This document shows positions 17,225 to 24,749 of a DNA stretch of 64,000 nt, one piece after another (position 1 is the stretch's first letter; every line of letters begins with the position of its first letter). The stretch spans positions 1 through 64,000 of the forward strand of contig CAJMPP010000004.1 of the NCBI GenBank assembly GCA_905215325.1, in the 5' to 3' direction. The notes beneath the pieces were generated by a model, which worked only from the letters and a program-made list of their open reading frames with translations, was not told the origin of the DNA and did not search any database. This stretch comes from an uncultured bacterium (GTDB lineage: Bacteria; Actinomycetota; Coriobacteriia; Coriobacteriales; Eggerthellaceae). The position numbers were made by a program, and so were the translations under genes.

Positions 17225-17258
17225 AAGCCCCCGCGCCCCGCAAGGGACGCGGGGGCTT
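17225..17258 (+). terminator. Terminator of the XRE operon
   Basis: A perfect 11-bp stem (AAGCCCCCGCG with its complement) and a 12-base loop, ending in CTTCC, lie 24 bases after the last gene of the operon. Confidence 0.75.
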
Positions 17259-17754
17259 CCCGCATCACCCCACCGTCAAATACCCCGGACCTCCGCAGCG
17301 TCCTCCCGCATCATCGCGTAGCCCATCCTCGATGAAGTCGTACGCGATCATAAAACAGGCTATCGGCTTGCACCCGCAAATGTCCCAATGCCGGTAAAGC
17401 CCTTCGTGGCGATGCTTAGCCCGCATCCCCTACCCATGGTCACCCCCCCTAGTGCACTATTCGGTTCGGCTTCCGCGAATAGTTTGTCTCGACCATCTTC
17501 GCGTCGCCGTAGCGTTCAGCAAGGATTTCCTCTGCAGCTTTGAGCAGGTCTATCTGCGCCTCACTTTACCCGCGTGCCGCAGAACACAGAACCCTCCCCA
17601 ACAACCTCTTTAACTTCGATTTCTTCGGGCGTCAGCTTGCATAATTCGTCTGAGCCAGAGAGCAGCCTTGCTCTGAAACGCCGCTGCCCACTGGTTATCT
17701 CGTATACCACATGGTCTTTCGTCTCCGCCAAACCTTTCTCTCATTAATAGCCAT
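17259..17754 (-). other. Region of small gene remnants
   Basis: On the minus strand a frame of 56 codons (17731-17561, TTG start, GAGAGAAAGG ribosome site) encodes a plausible protein ending EIEVKEVVGEGSVFCGTRVK. It may be a real small gene. Just beyond, in another frame, 17566-17449 reads EAQIDLLKAAEEILAERYGD then AKMVETNYSRKPNRIVH, without a start codon. Both look like pieces of accessory genes. Nothing else is supported. The right end holds the first copy of the recombination site. Confidence 0.4.
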
Positions 17755-17760
17755 TTAGCG
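17746..17760 (-). repeat. Recombination-site copy 1 at the left edge of the hsdS locus
   Basis: AATAGCCATTTAGCG is identical over 15 bases to copy 3 (21845-21859) in the same orientation, and shares 12 bases with copy 2 in inverted orientation. It overlaps the stop codon of the membrane protein gene at 17755. Confidence 0.7.
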
Positions 17761-18420
17761 GAATGTATTCAAGTAATCAATCAGGGTGCTATCGAGTCTA
17801 ATCTGTCGCCGAATCTTGCCAATCGACCGTTTGCCGGCGAGCTTTTCGTATGCTGCAGTAAGTCTGTCTTCGGCTCGATAGAGCTCCTCTCTATACCTTT
17901 CTTCTCCCAGTTTTTCAACAGCCTCGTCGCGTGACCAGTGGAACTTTCTGCTATTTGTCTGCATCTCATTCAGGATGATTTGGTATCGGTAGATCGTGAA
18001 CAGAAGCGCCTGATAAGCATCGATGAACTCGGCGATCGTCGTTTTTGGTTGACCTTTGAACACGAAAGTCGCTTCCGTCGAAAGGGACTTCATCTCATCG
18101 AGTTTTAGATGAAGCCTCAGCTGATGCTCGCTTTCGAGTACATGCGAAATAGCGGCAGAAATCTCCTGGAGATAAGTCGTATTGGTCAGCCGTTTAAAGC
18201 ATAGATCAATAGCGAATTGCGGCTCATTGTCTTTCTTCGACAGGTCAGGGTTAATCCGGTAAAGCTGCATAAGCTTCTCGGCAATAATCCAGATTTTCAA
18301 GCGGCGGTCGAATAGGCTCTGTCGATTGGCCATTCGCCCCTGCCTGAGTGATACAAACAAAGCAAGGATAGCTACTCCGGCAGACACGCACGAAGCGATA
18401 ATTTCCCAGCCTAAGACCAT
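17755..18420 (-). CDS. Single-helix membrane protein beside the recombinase
   Basis: The protein has 221 residues. An N-terminal transmembrane helix (EIIASCVSAGVAILALFVSL) is followed by RQGRMANRQSLFDRRLKIW and a helical, charged cytoplasmic region to the end. Small proteins with one N-terminal helix and the S-L-F-D-R-R motif are common in accessory islands; their role is not established. The start is ATG 18420 with AGGAGG 7 bases upstream; the frame is open 45 bases further. It is divergent from the recombinase, 81 bases apart. Its stop codon lies inside recombination-site copy 1, so the gene is part of the rearrangeable block. Confidence 0.7.
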   Translation of the reverse strand: MVLGWEIIASCVSAGVAILALFVSLRQGRMANRQSLFDRRLKIWIIAEKLMQLYRINPDLSKKDNEPQFAIDLCFKRLTNTTYLQEISAAISHVLESEHQLRLHLKLDEMKSLSTEATFVFKGQPKTTIAEFIDAYQALLFTIYRYQIILNEMQTNSRKFHWSRDEAVEKLGEERYREELYRAEDRLTAAYEKLAGKRSIGKIRRQIRLDSTLIDYLNTFR

Positions 18421-18501
18421 ATTGTCACCTCCTGCGTCTTTGCTACGAGAACAATCAAAAATCAATCCGATTAGCCAATCTTATCAACAGCGAGGAGCCT
18501 T

Positions 18502-19455
18502 GTGGAAGCCGCCATAAACGTCATACTTGCCGAAATGCAGCCAGTTCTTACACCAAGCCAGTTGAAGCGACTGAAAGCAGCATTGGAGCGGGCTTTTGAG
18601 CCGCAAAGCGATGAGCCCAATGCTGCTTTGCTCAAAACGTTTCTCACCGCTAAAGAAGTCGAAGGTTGTTCGCTTAAAACTCTCGAATATTACGAGAGCA
18701 CGTTACAGAAGATGACCGATTCGATGATGAAGCCTTATACGCAAATTGATAGCGATGACCTGCGGAAATACCTCAACGATTACGGAGCTTCGCGTGGGAG
18801 CAGTAAGGTTACTATCGATAACATTCGGCGTATTATGTCGAGCTTTTTTTCTTGGCTCGAGGATGAGGATTATATCGTTAAGAGCCCTGTTCGAAGGATT
18901 AAACGCGTGAAGACTGCTGTTGTCGCTAAGGAGACATTCACGGACGAGCAATTAGAAATTGTCCGCGAGTCGTGCGGCAACGTGCGTGATCGCGCGATTG
19001 TCGACATGTTGTCTTCTACCGGAATGCGTATCGGTGAATTGGTCAGGCTGAATCGTGATGATATCAACTTTCATGAGCGCGAGTGCATCGTGACTGGCAA
19101 GGGCAATAAGCAACGGCCTGCATATTTTGATGCGCGGGCTAAACTGAGTCTCGGAGCCTACTTGGAAAGCCGGACTGACGCGAACCCTGCGCTTTTTGCC
19201 ACATTAACGGGAGCGCGACGCATTACCGTTGGATCTATTGAATGGACCATGCGAAAGCTAAGCAACAGGATAAACGTCGGGCGCGTGCATCCGCATAAGT
19301 TCCGACGTACGCTGGCCACGCGCGCCATCGATAAGGGAATGCCTATTGAGCAGGTGCAAAAGCTATTGGGACATGCAAAAATAGAAACTACTATGCATTA
19401 TGCTATGGTAAATCAGAACAATGTGAAATCCTCGCATAGAAGGTATTTGGAATGA
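18502..19455 (+). CDS. Tyrosine recombinase, probable hsdS invertase
   Basis: The protein has 317 residues. An N-terminal SAM-like core-binding domain spans about residues 40-135 (TFLTAKEVEGCSLKTLEYYE; SSFFSWLEDEDYI). The catalytic domain has all active-site residues: Arg in STGMRIGELVRL, Lys in GKGNKQR, His-x-x-Arg in HPHKFRRTLAT, His in LLGHAKIETT and the Tyr nucleophile in MHYAMV. The closest known types are XerC/D-like and PsrA/CreX-like recombinases that invert hsdS genes. The start is GTG 18502 with GAGGAG upstream. Its stop overlaps the hsdS start (ATGA), which ties it to the specificity gene. Most likely it recombines the repeats at 17746, 19963 and 21844. Confidence 0.9.
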   Translation: MEAAINVILAEMQPVLTPSQLKRLKAALERAFEPQSDEPNAALLKTFLTAKEVEGCSLKTLEYYESTLQKMTDSMMKPYTQIDSDDLRKYLNDYGASRGSSKVTIDNIRRIMSSFFSWLEDEDYIVKSPVRRIKRVKTAVVAKETFTDEQLEIVRESCGNVRDRAIVDMLSSTGMRIGELVRLNRDDINFHERECIVTGKGNKQRPAYFDARAKLSLGAYLESRTDANPALFATLTGARRITVGSIEWTMRKLSNRINVGRVHPHKFRRTLATRAIDKGMPIEQVQKLLGHAKIETTMHYAMVNQNNVKSSHRRYLE

Positions 19456-19982
19456 AGCTTGGGGACATCTGCAGTAAAATTGGCAGTGGTGCCACGCCTC
19501 GCGGCGGAAAGGACTCATACAAAGACTACGGCATTCCCATCATAAGAAGCCAAAATGTTCGCGATTGGGCTTTCAGCCCGAGTGGTCTTGCTTTTATCGA
19601 CGACGATCAGGCAAGGGTCCTTTCGAGCGCCGTTGTTGAGCAAGGCGATGTGCTCCTCAATATTACTGGTGATTCCGTTGCGCGTGTATGCAAGGCTCCA
19701 GCGGAATTCGAATCCGCAAGGGTGAATCAGCATGTGGCTATCATCCGGGCAAATGAGAACGCCAACAACTCGTTTCTCCTTGCTTGGTTGCAGGCTAACA
19801 AAAGCCTTCTTCTTAAACTTGCGTCATCAGGTGCAACACGCAATGCCCTAACCAAAGGAATGCTTGAGAATCTGGACGTCAATCTCCCGTCGATTGACGT
19901 CCAGAATAAAATTGCCGTTCTTGTTGACTCGATCCAAGCTAAGATTGCCACAAACACTAAGTTAAATGGCTATTTAGCTTAG
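19452..19982 (+). CDS. hsdS: Type I specificity subunit HsdS, 5' half only (TRD1 plus first spacer)
   Basis: The 176-residue protein holds one target recognition domain (KLGDICSKIGSGATPRGG; GIPIIRSQNV; VLLNITGDSVARV; VNQHVAIIRA; ATRNALTKGMLENLDVNLPS) and the start of the conserved helical spacer (VQNKIAVLVDSIQAKIATNT). It ends KLNGYLA and a stop that lies directly inside recombination-site copy 2. A normal HsdS has two such units in about 400 residues. The missing half is found in inverted orientation at 21845-21177. It overlaps the recombinase stop by four bases. In this orientation the product is half-length. Half subunits can sometimes dimerise and work, so it may not be dead. No hsdM or hsdR is in the window. 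Confidence 0.9.
   Translation: MKLGDICSKIGSGATPRGGKDSYKDYGIPIIRSQNVRDWAFSPSGLAFIDDDQARVLSSAVVEQGDVLLNITGDSVARVCKAPAEFESARVNQHVAIIRANENANNSFLLAWLQANKSLLLKLASSGATRNALTKGMLENLDVNLPSIDVQNKIAVLVDSIQAKIATNTKLNGYLA
19963..19975 (+). repeat. Recombination-site copy 2, inside the hsdS 5' half
   Basis: TAAATGGCTATTT is the exact inverse of copy 3 (21844-21856). It lies at the last codons of the hsdS 5' half (N-G-Y-L). Inversion between copies 2 and 3 keeps the reading frame from one half to the other. Confidence 0.8.
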
Positions 19983-20482
19983 TTACGCTTTTTCTGGTTA
20001 TTGCGGTTGGCAGTCGTTTTTTTCTGGCCCAGATTCACACGGATTGCATCCGCACATACCTCAGTCAAGGGGTCGCCTATCGCCTTCTTGTAGTCAAATC
20101 CCAGAAGCTGCATAGCTTTTAGCGTATCGACAGACAGGAGGGATTTGAACCGCTCGAAGTTCGAGAAATCACTATCGGGCGAGAAGGATTTCAGGATGTC
20201 TAGCGCATGCCCAACCGTGTTTTGCAGGTGCTCAATATCCTCGTCTGTTATCTCGTACCTGTTCAACTCTGATTCGTATGCCTGAGCAATAGCGATCGCT
20301 TGAGCGCGCTCAGCGACTAATTCATTTATTAGTTCTTCGTACGAGTTGCAAAGTTCCTCGTGGGTTTTCTTCTGCCTAATAGCCTGAAATCTATTGCTAA
20401 CTTGAGTAGCCGTTCCTTTTGCGGCGAGGACGGCGAGTTGAGAACCCGCTGTCGCAATTGCCGTAATAACTGCATCTTCCAT
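19979..20482 (-). CDS. Helical protein of unknown function within the invertible segment
   Basis: The protein has 167 residues. A weakly hydrophobic N-terminus (VITAIATAGSQLAVLAAKG) is followed by a long helical region (EELCNSYEELINELVAERAQ; AIAIAQAYESELNRYEITDE) likely to be a coiled coil, and a basic C-terminus (QKKTTANRNNQKKRN). No family is recognised. It follows the 20498 gene on the same strand by 15 bases, with AGGAG upstream, so the two are cotranscribed. Its stop overlaps the last bases of the oppositely oriented hsdS 5' half. After inversion it would become the last gene of the recombinase-hsdS operon. Confidence 0.75.
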   Translation of the reverse strand: MEDAVITAIATAGSQLAVLAAKGTATQVSNRFQAIRQKKTHEELCNSYEELINELVAERAQAIAIAQAYESELNRYEITDEDIEHLQNTVGHALDILKSFSPDSDFSNFERFKSLLSVDTLKAMQLLGFDYKKAIGDPLTEVCADAIRVNLGQKKTTANRNNQKKRN

Positions 20483-20497
20483 TTATGTCACCTGCTC

Positions 20498-21166
20498 CTA
20501 GATGAACCATTCAGCAGGTTCTTGCCCAGCATAGAATTTATCTTCTGGGCAAGAAATTTCGTCATCAACTAGTTCTATAAACGTTTCATTGGCTGCGTCA
20601 AACAAAGCTTCCGGCCATTTGTCGCCACTTTTGTATTCGACTTTCCAAAGTGAGTAGTTGCCAACGCCGCAGCACACAGCTTCCCATCCATGTTCTTCGA
20701 TTCGTATATCGCACGGAGCTTCAATCTTGGCAACAGGACGGTTGTCTTTTTCTTCGCGTTTAGTAAATGATTCCATTCGAGAAAGCAGCTGATTGTAATC
20801 GACTAATTCGCTATAGACGCCAGCATTACAGTTCGACGAAATAATGTAGTCACAGTCTCTTGTTTTGAAAGTCACCCTACTAAGAGGGACGTCAGAGCTC
20901 ATCGTTTCGCTAAGTGCTTTGAAAGTCCTCGACAACACGTACTTGAAAAGGTCGTACAGAAGACCCGGAGCAATAACGCTAGATACAAACACAATCAGGC
21001 TTTGACTTAAGCCAGCCCCTGCAGCAATCGACTGTTGCCCCCGCACCATTACCGCGAAGGGCTCAGTTTTAAGCTTTTGCCTTAATGCGGATTCTTGCTC
21101 CGTGCGAAATTCACTACCAGTAAGCTTGATAGAAACAAGATCAATAACTTGCGGAATATCGTTCAC
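20498..21166 (-). CDS. Membrane-associated protein of unknown function within the invertible segment
   Basis: The protein has 222 residues from GTG 21166, which has AGGAG 7 bases upstream; an open frame begins at 21190 inside the hsdS half. Residues about 55-85 form a hydrophobic stretch (LSQSLIVFVSSVIAPGLLYD) ending in an amphipathic helix (LFKYVLSRTFKAL). The C-terminal part is mixed alpha/beta with several Cys and Trp (HGWEAVCCGVGNYSLWKVEY) and ends in an acidic tail. No family is recognised. It lies 10 bases after the hsdS 3' half. Such placement, downstream of hsdS and joined to it, suggests a linked accessory or defence function. Confidence 0.75.
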   Translation of the reverse strand: MNDIPQVIDLVSIKLTGSEFRTEQESALRQKLKTEPFAVMVRGQQSIAAGAGLSQSLIVFVSSVIAPGLLYDLFKYVLSRTFKALSETMSSDVPLSRVTFKTRDCDYIISSNCNAGVYSELVDYNQLLSRMESFTKREEKDNRPVAKIEAPCDIRIEEHGWEAVCCGVGNYSLWKVEYKSGDKWPEALFDAANETFIELVDDEISCPEDKFYAGQEPAEWFI

Positions 21167-21176
21167 AGTCTCACTC

Positions 21177-21845
21177 CTAGATTGCCACACTTGAAACGTC
21201 TATCTCGCCCGACATAAGCTTAGGCAAAAGCGTATCACGCAATTCGGCCAACCGTTTCGATTCCTTTTGATTTGCGACAATCAGCTCAACTGCCGGCTGC
21301 GCAACAGCGTTGAACTTTTCAAGTTCTGCATCGCTGGGAAGCACAAGACGAATTGCCTTCACGTGATTGCGTGGCAATTCCGTTTGGCCCGTGCTTCCGG
21401 TGTGAAGAGATTCAATATAACGCTCGTGTTCAAACGCCCAGAATCCCATGTAAAGAGCATGCCTCGGGTCGGCTGCGCGAACGATGGTGACGTGGGAGTC
21501 GACAACGAGCTTTGAAGGATCAAACCAAACTTGAGCGGTCCTTCCAAGAGAACCGACGCCCGTCGAGTTAATCAGCAAGTCGTACTTCTTAAGCCACTTC
21601 TCGGTAATCTTTCTCGGGGCATGCAGGCGGCCATTCTCGAGTAGAACTAGATTGTTTCGAATGCAGGTTTTGCCAAGAATTAGCTCATCGGACTCGTCGT
21701 TGTACTTGGGCGTTATGCCCCGGCATACCATCTCGGATATTTCGCCAATGGTCGTCCAATGCCAGCCTTCTGACAAATCCGCTTCTTCATCTCGTTCGTA
21801 TTCACGGTATAGCCGTTTTGCGCAAGACTTAAGATACTCTGCCAA
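21177..21845 (-). CDS. hsdS: Silent 3' half of hsdS (TRD2 plus second spacer)
   Basis: The frame reads, from the site, Y-L-A-E-Y-LKSCAKRLYREYERDEE, the rest of the central helical spacer. TRD2 follows (HWTTIGEISEMVCRGITPKY; ITEKWLKKYDLLINSTGVGS; VDSHVTIVRA; GQTELPRNHVKAIRLVLPSD) and then the C-terminal spacer (LAELRDTLLPKLMSGEI). This is what the 19452 half lacks. There is no start codon with a ribosome site: the first codon is a TTG within the repeat. So in this orientation it is a silent cassette. Joined to the other half it gives about 397 residues, normal for HsdS. The stop precedes the 20498 gene by 10 bases. Confidence 0.88.
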   Translation of the reverse strand: MAEYLKSCAKRLYREYERDEEADLSEGWHWTTIGEISEMVCRGITPKYNDESDELILGKTCIRNNLVLLENGRLHAPRKITEKWLKKYDLLINSTGVGSLGRTAQVWFDPSKLVVDSHVTIVRAADPRHALYMGFWAFEHERYIESLHTGSTGQTELPRNHVKAIRLVLPSDAELEKFNAVAQPAVELIVANQKESKRLAELRDTLLPKLMSGEIDVSSVAI

Positions 21846-21859
21846 ATAGCCATTTAGCG
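21844..21859 (-). repeat. Recombination-site copy 3, inside the hsdS 3' half
   Basis: AAATAGCCATTTAGCG. Inverted to copy 2 over 13 bases and direct to copy 1 over 15 bases. The minus-strand codons AAT GGC TAT TTG (N-G-Y-L) match the end of the 5' half in frame. Confidence 0.8.
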
Positions 21860-22142
21860 AAGTACTTTATATTCACCATGGCTAGTCTCAGCATATGCTG
21901 AGAAGGACAACTACTTGGACGAATCCCCTCTGCCCCGTAAATTCATCCGCACCCCCAATAGCATCCACCGCCCATAATGACCCTACTCGTGGCTTGATGC
22001 CGAGAACGACGCTAATGCCCATCACAGAGCGACTGATAGAATTGAAAACAGTTTTGAAGGCGCGTTTCAGTGCGAGCTCGTTAATGCTGACGGCGAAGAT
22101 ACCTGATCAACAAGTAAATCCCCCCAAAGGAGGAATCCGACA

Positions 22143-22469
22143 ATGATATCCATTGAGGAGTTCGAAGAGATTTACAACTTGATTCCTGGCGAGCCCGAGT
22201 TCGAGCTTTGGTTCGATGAAGATGGCCCCGGCTACATGATCATCAAGTATGCCGATTGCGCTACCTTTCAGCGTTGCGGTAACGGGCCTCGCGGCAGTGG
22301 CGAGTTCGAATACCCAAGCCTTGACGCACTTCTTAGCGCCGACCTCCTCGATGGATTGAATCTTCGCAGGGACTGGAGTCGCATTCAGGGCATCATCGCA
22401 TCGGACAGCTGGCGCCTAAACAGCCCGAACGACCTTCAACATCTGAAGCAACATTATCATCGCAACTAA
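22143..22469 (+). CDS. Small acidic protein of unknown function
   Basis: The protein has 108 residues, acidic and soluble, with a very strong ribosome site (AAAGGAGGA) 8 bases upstream. It begins ISIEEFEEIYNLIPGEPEFE and contains GYMIIKYADCATFQRC and ADLLDGLNLRRDWSRIQ. The layout (short, I-x-x-E-E-F, then Y-x-I-x-x-Y) resembles immunity or inhibitor-type proteins of contact systems, but I cannot name a family. It stands alone at the right edge of the low-GC island. No toxin gene is adjacent. The 280 bases upstream, between it and the hsdS cassette, hold no gene I can support. Confidence 0.7.
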   Translation: MISIEEFEEIYNLIPGEPEFELWFDEDGPGYMIIKYADCATFQRCGNGPRGSGEFEYPSLDALLSADLLDGLNLRRDWSRIQGIIASDSWRLNSPNDLQHLKQHYHRN

Positions 22470-22651
22470 AGATCACGTGCCATATCCCGCCCGCCGTGTG
22501 ATCAAAAAGCGATGCATCCCCACGCAAGCGCGACAGGCGACCGGCTGATCGTCTAAGACCGAACCCCACTACTAACCCCAAAAAGCCCCGGCGGCGCCAC
22601 AAGTGCTGCTAGGGCAAGCACGCGCTCGCCCACCGCTGGCCACCCCCGCTC

Positions 22652-22692
22652 AAAAAAATCCCCCAGCAGCGCCACACGGCACTGTCGGGGGA
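22652..22692 (-). terminator. Intrinsic terminator of pyrC
   Basis: Read on the minus strand: stem CCCCCGACAGTGCCG pairs with its partner (CGGCGCTGCTGGGGG type, imperfect), followed by a run of seven T. It lies 42 bases beyond the pyrC stop codon. Confidence 0.85.
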
Positions 22693-22733
22693 AACCTCGC
22701 AGCAAGCAACCTCTACCCCGACTCGGGGCTCCC

Positions 22734-24008
22734 TTACTCGCCGTCCTCGTATACCACGTTGCCGGCGCAGATGGTGTACTTCACCTTCCCGTAAAGGTCC
22801 TCCCCCGCAAACGGAGTGTTCGCCGCCTTCGAGACGAACTTCGGGCCCACGTGCCAGCGTTCGCCTTCGTTGAAGATCACCAGGTCGGCGTCGGCGCCTT
22901 CCGCGATCGCGCCCTTGTCCAGCTTATAGAGCTTCGCCGGGTTCAGGCTCATCTTCTCGATCAGCTGCATGAGCGTCAGATGCCCCTTGCGCACAAGGTT
23001 CGTGATGCCCAGGGCAAGCGCGGTCTCCAGCCCGATGATGCCGCTGGGCGCCTCGGCGAACGGCTTGGCCTTCTCCTCGGCGGCATGTGGCGCGTGGTCG
23101 GTGGCGATGATGTCGATCGCGCCGTCCTTCAGGCCCTCGATGATGGCGTAACGGTCCGCCTGCGTTCGCAGCGGCGGGTTCATCTTCGCCATCGTGCCCT
23201 TCTCCAGCACAGCGTCCTCGGTCAGCGAGAAATGATGCGGCGTTGCCTCGGCCGTCACGTGCGCGCCCATCTCCTTCGCCAGGCGCACCAGCCGCACCGA
23301 GTTCGCCGAGCTGATGTGCTGGATGTTCACCCGCGCGCCCGTGTGCAGCGCCAGCATGCAGTCGCGCGCCACCAGCACGTCCTCGGCCAGCGCCGGCGCG
23401 CCGCCAAGCCCCAGCGCGCGCGATGCCGCGCCCTGGTTCACGCCCGGCGACTCAATGAACGCTCGGTCTTCCTCGTGAAACGACAGCGGCAGGCCAAGTT
23501 TCGCCGCGCGCTCCATGGCGCTCTTGACCAGGCCTTCGTCCATCAACGGAATGCCGTCGTCGGTGAAGCCCGCGGCCCCGCAGGCAGCAAGCTCTTCCAT
23601 GTCCACCAGCTCGCGCCCTTGCATGCCGCGGCTGATGGTGGCGCACGTCAGCACGTTGATGGCGCACTTCGCCCCGCGATCGAGCACGTAGCCAAGCGTC
23701 TCGGCGTTGTCCACCGGCGGCTTCGTGTTCGCCATGCACACCACGGTGGTGAACCCGCCCGCCGCGGCCGATGCGGCGCCGGTTCCGATATCCTCCTTGT
23801 ACGTCAGGCCCGGGTCGCGGAAGTGCACGTGCACGTCCACCAGGCCCGGAGCCACCACGCAGCCCTTGGCCTCGATGATGCGCTCGTAGTCCTCCGAGCG
23901 CTGGTACTTGCCGATCTTCGCTATCTTGCCGCCGTCTATCACCAGGTCGAGCACGTCGTCGATGCCGCGCGCCGGATCGATGACGCGGCCGTCTTTCACC
24001 AGGATCAT
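22734..24008 (-). CDS. pyrC: Dihydroorotase
   Basis: The protein has 424 residues of the amidohydrolase superfamily, class I dihydroorotase type. Metal ligands and substrate motifs are visible: DVHVHFRDPGLTYKED (H-x-H and substrate Arg), ANTKPPVDN, NIQHISSANSVRLVR (metal His), EATPHHFSLTE (metal His), IATDHAPHAAEEK (metal Asp, DHAPH) and GIIGLETAL. The enzyme interconverts N-carbamoyl-L-aspartate and dihydroorotate. In pyrimidine synthesis it runs towards dihydroorotate. The neighbours are a truncated carbamoyl-amino-acid hydrolase (overlap ATGA) and a divergent organic-acid transporter, rather than pyr genes, so a catabolic role is possible. ATG 24008 is chosen because the open frame upstream runs inside the hydrolase. 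The assignment to dihydroorotase rather than hydantoinase rests on the motifs. Confidence 0.9.
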   Translation of the reverse strand: MILVKDGRVIDPARGIDDVLDLVIDGGKIAKIGKYQRSEDYERIIEAKGCVVAPGLVDVHVHFRDPGLTYKEDIGTGAASAAAGGFTTVVCMANTKPPVDNAETLGYVLDRGAKCAINVLTCATISRGMQGRELVDMEELAACGAAGFTDDGIPLMDEGLVKSAMERAAKLGLPLSFHEEDRAFIESPGVNQGAASRALGLGGAPALAEDVLVARDCMLALHTGARVNIQHISSANSVRLVRLAKEMGAHVTAEATPHHFSLTEDAVLEKGTMAKMNPPLRTQADRYAIIEGLKDGAIDIIATDHAPHAAEEKAKPFAEAPSGIIGLETALALGITNLVRKGHLTLMQLIEKMSLNPAKLYKLDKGAIAEGADADLVIFNEGERWHVGPKFVSKAANTPFAGEDLYGKVKYTICAGNVVYEDGE

Positions 24009-24475
24009 AGCGCCTCTTCCTTCAAATGCTCGTACATCACCATCGCGCCGTCGAGAATCGATTCGATGGTGGCGAACTCCTTCTTGTTGTGGCTGATGCC
24101 CTTCACGCACGGGATGAACACCATGCCCGTGTCGCAGATGTGCGCGAACGACATGGCGTCGTGACCTGCGCCGCTGATCATAAGCCGGTGTGGAATGTGC
24201 AGGCGCTTCGCCGCATCAAGCAGCTTTTGCTGCGTTTCCGACGACATCTCGATGGGCGGGATGTCGGACGTTTTCTCGCGGAAGTACTTCAAGCGGCGCT
24301 TTTCGCAGATGCGCGTGCACGCCGCCTTCAGGCGCGCCTCCATGCGGTCGAGGCTGGCCACGTCGATGCCGCGCATGTCCACGCCCAGCTCCACCTCGCC
24401 GGGGATGACGTTGAGCGCGTTGGGATGATTCGTTATGACGCCCACCGTGGCCACGGACGCTACGAACCGGTTCAT
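24005..24475 (-). pseudogene. 3' part of an M20-type Zn hydrolase (N-carbamoyl-amino acid/allantoate amidohydrolase)
   Basis: Only about 156 residues are present where the family has about 400. The visible part is the end of the dimerisation domain (TNHPNALNVIPGEVELGVDM with R after it, the V-N-V-I-P-G-x-V-x-x-x-x-D-x-R signature). The second half of the catalytic domain follows (MISGAGHDAMSFAHICDTGM, with the conserved G-A-G-H-D; VFIPCVKGISHNKKE, with the G-x-S-H-x-x-x-E metal site). The N-terminal catalytic half with the first metal ligands is missing, and the region upstream is the promoter zone of a transporter. So it is a 5' truncated remnant. Its stop overlaps the pyrC start. Intact enzymes remove the carbamoyl group from ureido acids such as N-carbamoyl-L-aspartate. 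Confidence 0.8.
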
Positions 24476-24691
24476 GCATCATTCTGCATATTCTTCTCGT
24501 TTAATAACACGCTATGCAGCCGTATAATCCGCATGCCCACCCAACCGCGCAGCGCGTCATATCAGCCTGCAACCACCACCGAAACCGCACTTCACGACAG
24601 GAAAGCGCGGTTTGCACGGCACGATGGGCCTGCGCGGCGGACGCTTTCCCCCGCCGTTGTATTTCGGGAACGTAAAATCTGCAACAAACCC

Positions 24692-24719
24692 TTGCAAATA
24701 TTCGACATGAGAGTATTTT
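24692..24719 (+). promoter_or_regulatory. Probable promoter of the MFS transporter
   Basis: TTGCAA (24692-24697), 16-base spacer, TATTTT (24714-24719). The gene starts about 30 bases further. It lies in an A+T-rich pocket. Confidence 0.5.
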
Positions 24720-24749
24720 CATTGAAAGTTTGACCACTTGCGGAATGGG

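Noticed and set aside
19452..21845. Reading the two hsdS pieces as two independent genes
   Set aside because: The second has no usable start, and both break at the same codons inside the inverted repeat; together they make one normal HsdS.
21895..22146. An 83-codon plus-strand frame and its 70-codon antisense partner beyond the hsdS cassette
   Set aside because: Neither has a ribosome site or a recognisable family; kept as intergenic.
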